18,402 nucleotides of DNA from Pavlovales sp. CCMP2436 (Eukaryota > Haptophyta > Pavlovophyceae > Pavlovales). Of this stretch, positions 15,363 through 18,402 are shown piece after piece. Within the stretch, counting starts at the first letter, position 1. Each line of letters opens with the position of its first letter. The notes under the pieces were generated by a model. That model did no database searches, had not been told where the DNA came from, and saw only the letters and a program-made list of their open reading frames with translations. Position numbers and translations under genes: made by a program. The DNA is taken from positions 423,007 to 441,408 of the forward strand of contig MU631331.1 in the NCBI GenBank assembly GCA_026770615.1, given 5' to 3'.

Positions 15363-17251
15363 ATGATCTGCGCCCACACCGCCACGGTGGCACCGCGCAG
15401 CGCGGCGTCGCGCCCGCTGGCCGCCATGCGCATCTCGCCCGGGCCGATGAAGCGCGGCCTCGCCGCACCGCACGCGGCCGCCGGGCAGCCCTTCAAGTCC
15501 TCAAAGCACAGCTGCGGAGCAGCCACCGAGCAGCGCAAGTACACCGATGGGCAGCGGAAGGTGACAGGCATCTCGTCGGGTGCGCTCGCTCACGCAGCCG
15601 CCGCCGCCGCAGCCGCCGCGCTCGCAGTCGTGACGAAGACTTGCACGCTGCCCGCCGAGTGTGCGCCAGCAACTCAGCAAGGGGCTTCTTCGTCACTTGA
15701 TGATGCTGATGATGGTATGCGCCCAGATGAAAACCCCCCTCTCGACTGCCCTTCACCCGCGCCGATTGCAGCCGCTTGCCACACGCGCCCTGACCTGAGG
15801 GCGGCTGCGCACTCCCTTGCGACAACACACTGCGACCCGCCCTCGCAGGTCGCATCGGCTCGGCTATCTCGCAACGTCTTTTCCGCCAAGTGAAAGAGAC
15901 GGCTCTGTGGGAGGGCGATGAGATCGTCGCCCTCATCGATGCCAGCTAGGGCTCCGGCTTCAACGGCCACGGCCTCGCCTCCGACAAGCTGCTGGTGTCG
16001 TCGTGCCAGTCCCGGCTCTACGGCTTGCAGGAGCAGTTCCCAAATTTGAGCGTGGAGACAACGGCCTTCGCCTCGCTGGCAATGCAGTTGCGGACCAAAG
16101 TGGCGCTCTTCACCTCGTGGGTCATCACGGTGCGCGCGCACAGCGACCCTCGCCCGGCTCCCTCTCCCCTTGCCCCTCACGTTATTCACAGCGACCCTCG
16201 TCCGCCTCCCTCTCATCTTCCCCCCTCACGTTACGCACGCGGCCACCCTCGCAGGACAACGCCGGTTCAACCACTAGTCTCGCGGACGCGCACAAGGTGA
16301 CCGAGCGCCTCTTGCCCTTCGCCCACTTGCCGGAGCTCCAGATTTACGTCAAGGCGACAGAGTCCGGCGTGGACGAGGTCTGCGCGACGGGTCTCCTCGC
16401 CGCGTGCGACAGTGTCGACCTCATGTACGATGGCGGTGCGCCCACATTGCGATTCGGCACCGGCCCCACGCGCATTGTTGCCACGCGGCTCTTCGATTTG
16501 GCTCCGGGCAACGACGCTACGGCGAGGAGGGCGCCCAGCACCTACGAGTACGCGCACTCGACGGGCGCCGCCTCACGTGTTCTCTGGGACCATTCCTCTG
16601 AGCTCATCTCCTTGCTCGTCGCGAGCGGGACAGCCACGATCTGCGTCGAGGGAGCTACCGAGGGCACGGCGCTGCGTTCGCGCTTGCACAAGTTGGCCCG
16701 CCTTGATGCCGTGGCCGCTGCGCCCGATATGTACGAATTTCAGGGTGACGCCGACCCGCTCGGCTTGGACCGCTACGGGTGAGAGCTGCGGCAGCAACAC
16801 TCCCCCCCCCCCATGCGCGCGCCCAGCTGCCCGTGCGCATGACTGATCCGGGCGCCTCTGACTTAGCGCACGCTGCTCAACCTTGCGTGCACGTGCCCTC
16901 CTCGTGCAGGCCATACGTCGGACAGTGCAAAGCTGGTGGACGGCTGGCATTTTTCGTCTTCGCGCCCTCAGCCAGGGCGGCGCTTTTCGGCCGTTGGGGA
17001 CCTTGGACATGCGCGCGCTCAAGCTGCGCTGTCTCCAGGCGCGCACGAACCTCTTACGTGCCCAAGCAAGCCTGCCTCTGGTCCCCGCGGAGGCGTCTGA
17101 GCTTCTGGCCTTCGCGGGTGACGGCTCGCCATCCACCCTCACACGCGCCCTTGAGATGCAGGCGCTACCCGCAGCACAGGCAGTCTCTCACTACCGCGCC
17201 TCCCTCGCAAAGAGCCCGTCGACCCACGGCGTGGACACCCCGGAGTACCAG
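15363..17251 (+). pseudogene. Multi-exon gene of unknown function with one in-frame TAG (partial)
   Basis: Four exons join in one frame through good GT-AG sites: 15363-15715, 15849-16129, 16255-16778 and 16972-17251. A further donor (CAG|GTGATT) at 17252 suggests the gene continues. The start is ACCATGA at 15363. The product is unrecognised. It has an Ala-rich N-terminal part including a nine-Ala run, then RIGSAISQRLFRQVKETALW and EGDEIVALIDAS, then GSGFNGHGLASDKLLVSS, SWVIT|DNAGSTTSLADAHK, and a C-terminal helical region (MRALKLRCLQARTNLLRAQ). A TAG at 15947-15949 falls between ALIDAS and GSGFNGHG, in otherwise continuous and well-coding sequence. This makes the copy broken unless the stop is a sequencing error or is read through. 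Exon 4 uses the acceptor after TTTTTCGTCTTCGCGCCCTCAG, which keeps the better-coding frame. Confidence 0.5.
16139..16234 (+). repeat. 48-bp tandem duplication inside an intron
   Basis: CACAGCGACCCTCG... units at 16139-16186 and 16187-16234, each ending CCCCTCACGTTA. They fill most of the 125-bp intron 16130-16254, so the intron has grown by duplication of a pyrimidine-rich unit. Confidence 0.8.
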
Positions 17252-17329
17252 GTGATTCTCATTCTACTCCTTCCAATGATACTGAAAGTTAGTGCTGCTA
17301 ATCATGGGAGTAAGAATAAAATGGGTTAT
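17252..17329 (+). other. Start of a presumed intron, ending at the retroelement tail
   Basis: It begins with a consensus donor (CAG|GTGATTCTC) and is AT-rich, ending where the minus-strand retroelement tail begins. If read through instead, it would encode a hydrophobic tail (VILILLLPMILKVSA). Confidence 0.45.
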
Positions 17330-17420
17330 TATATTTATGATAGGGATTCAAGCTGGCGTCTGACTGTTCTGAATGTTGTGCTGGTCTGAGCGCTGTGTCG
17401 CCCATTGCCTGCTGCATGCC
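17330..17420 (-). repeat. 91-bp retroelement 3' tail, second copy
   Basis: Reverse complement of 9064-9154 with 88 of 91 identities. On the minus strand it starts immediately after the TAA of the RLE-like ORF and ends with ...CCCTATCATAAATATA. After that, similarity to the other copy stops abruptly. Confidence 0.85.
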
Positions 17421-18388
17421 TTAGTCGGATGCGCTGGCTTGGGCGCCACCGCGCGTGCCGATGGATCTCCAGTGGTGTGCCCGGGCAAGGGCGTTTAGGG
17501 AGATGATCTGCTGGTTGCTGTTTGTCGTGTTCCCACGTAGGGCAGAGATCGGGACCAGCGCGCTCAAGCGCGCGAGCAGCAGCTACGCATGGCCGCGTGC
17601 CGCGATCGTACCGATCGTGTCGATGAGCTGCTTCTTGATGCGCGCGGCCGCCTCCATCGGACTCACGCCCATCCGCGCGTACACCTTGCGGCCTCACTGC
17701 GCCGCGATTTCTTTGACGAGCGAGTGCGTGTCGACGCTGGCCTCACCAAAAGCGCCGATGACGATCCCGCGGATCGGCTTGACGGTGTTGAGCTTGGCCT
17801 CGTTCGGGCCGATGCTGGCGTTCGGGCCGTTTAGGTGGGGGTCGGGTAGCGCTAGGCCGAATACCCTGTCCTGGGCACGAGCTTTCCTGAGATACTCGGC
17901 CTCGAGGGGCTTTGCCCGGCGCGCGACGCCGGGGGGAAGGGCAACATTATTGTCAGTGTAATAGCTTGGGCAAGATGCATAGTCTTAACCTCTATTAGCT
18001 GCAGCCGACCCCTCGCTGGGTCGACGCGCACGACGACGTCCGGCGTGATGACGCGGAGTCTGTGCGTTTGGCCGGTCAGCGCTGCCTGCGCCTGTGCGGC
18101 TGCGATGGCGACTGGCGGGAGAAAGGATGAGAAGAAGGCGGAGTCCTCTGCGACTGCGTAGCCGCCGACGCCCTTGATCGCGCTGGCAAGCGTTTGCACG
18201 ATCTGATCATGGCGGAAGATCGACTCCTGGTTGCCTGTCCACGCTGCGGCGACGGCAATGTCGCCGTATGCGTCGAGGGGGCCTCCGCGCAGAGAGACGT
18301 TCAGCTGCTGTCCTACGAAGGGGGCACATGCAGGACTGTTGCCGGCGATATAACGCACGTAGCATTCGCGGAACTCTGCGGGGCACAT
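17421..18388 (-). pseudogene. RLE-type endonuclease ORF of a non-LTR-like retroelement (broken)
   Basis: The frame from 18388 carries R59-H60-D61 (FRHDQIVQTLASAIKGVGGY), then P116-D117 in ITPDVVVRVD, then E133-V-K135 in LQLIEVKTMH. This spacing and order match the PD-(D/E)XK restriction-like endonuclease of R2-type elements (RHD/N ... PD ... D/E-x-K/V). After a one-base slip in a six-G run (17931-17936) the frame continues as GVARRAKPLEAEYLRKARAQ, then IRGIVIGAFGEASVDTHSLV. Two further stops follow: TGA at 17694-17696 and TAG at 17583-17585. The natural end is the TAA at 17421-17423, directly before the shared 91-bp tail. The true start and any reverse transcriptase would lie beyond the right edge. 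From memory, similar GAFGEASxDxH proteins are common and unnamed in algal genomes; this needs checking. Alternative: another PD-(D/E)XK nuclease family. Confidence 0.6.
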
Positions 18389-18402
18389 GTTGGTCTGTTT
18401 AC

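Noticed and set aside
17252..17389. Coding read-through giving a hydrophobic C-terminal tail (VILILLLPMILKVSA)
   Set aside because: A strong splice donor sits at 17252, composition turns AT-rich, and the frame runs into the repeated retroelement tail.

Overview
This window looks like nuclear DNA from a unicellular eukaryotic alga. Coding stretches are very GC-rich with strong GC at third codon positions. Introns are short (83-193 bp), GC-rich and GT-AG. AT-rich microsatellites and degenerate CCCTAA telomere-type repeats occur between genes, and the DNA is dense in broken mobile elements. A haptophyte-like alga would fit, but that is inference from style and not from a marker gene.

Layout: (1) 1-740: edge of a divergent gene and a shared upstream region. 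(2) 740-3955: one intact intronless ORF for a Golgi-type, single-pass glycosyltransferase-like protein of 1071 aa. (3) 4104-9718: nested mobile elements. A 5'-truncated LINE (non-LTR) reverse-transcriptase fragment is split by a complete 4166-bp hAT-superfamily DNA transposon with 15-bp terminal inverted repeats and an 8-bp target duplication. A second, smaller mosaic insertion further downstream contains an 86-bp retroelement tail with its own 13-bp duplication. (4) 9719-11784: gene-free, palindrome-rich DNA with three strong GC hairpins and a ~580-bp foldback structure. (5) 11785-14138: two minus-strand genes, a small ZNF706/At2g23090-type zinc-finger protein and a 376-aa single-pass membrane protein of unknown function. 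(6) 14139-15362: low-complexity and telomere-like DNA. (7) 15363-17251: a plus-strand multi-exon gene of unknown function with one in-frame stop. (8) 17330-18402: a minus-strand retroelement remnant whose ORF carries an RHD ... PD ... EVK pattern like the restriction-like endonuclease (RLE) of R2-type non-LTR elements. It appears to have landed in, or just after, the last visible intron of the gene before it.

The most interesting result is the transposon stratigraphy. Removing 4200-8365 plus one target copy rejoins the LINE reading frame without a break. The 91-bp stretch directly after the stop of the RLE-like ORF reappears, inverted in the window, inside the LINE, flanked there by a target duplication. 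This ties an apparently unnamed RLE-like ORF to a mobile 3' tail.
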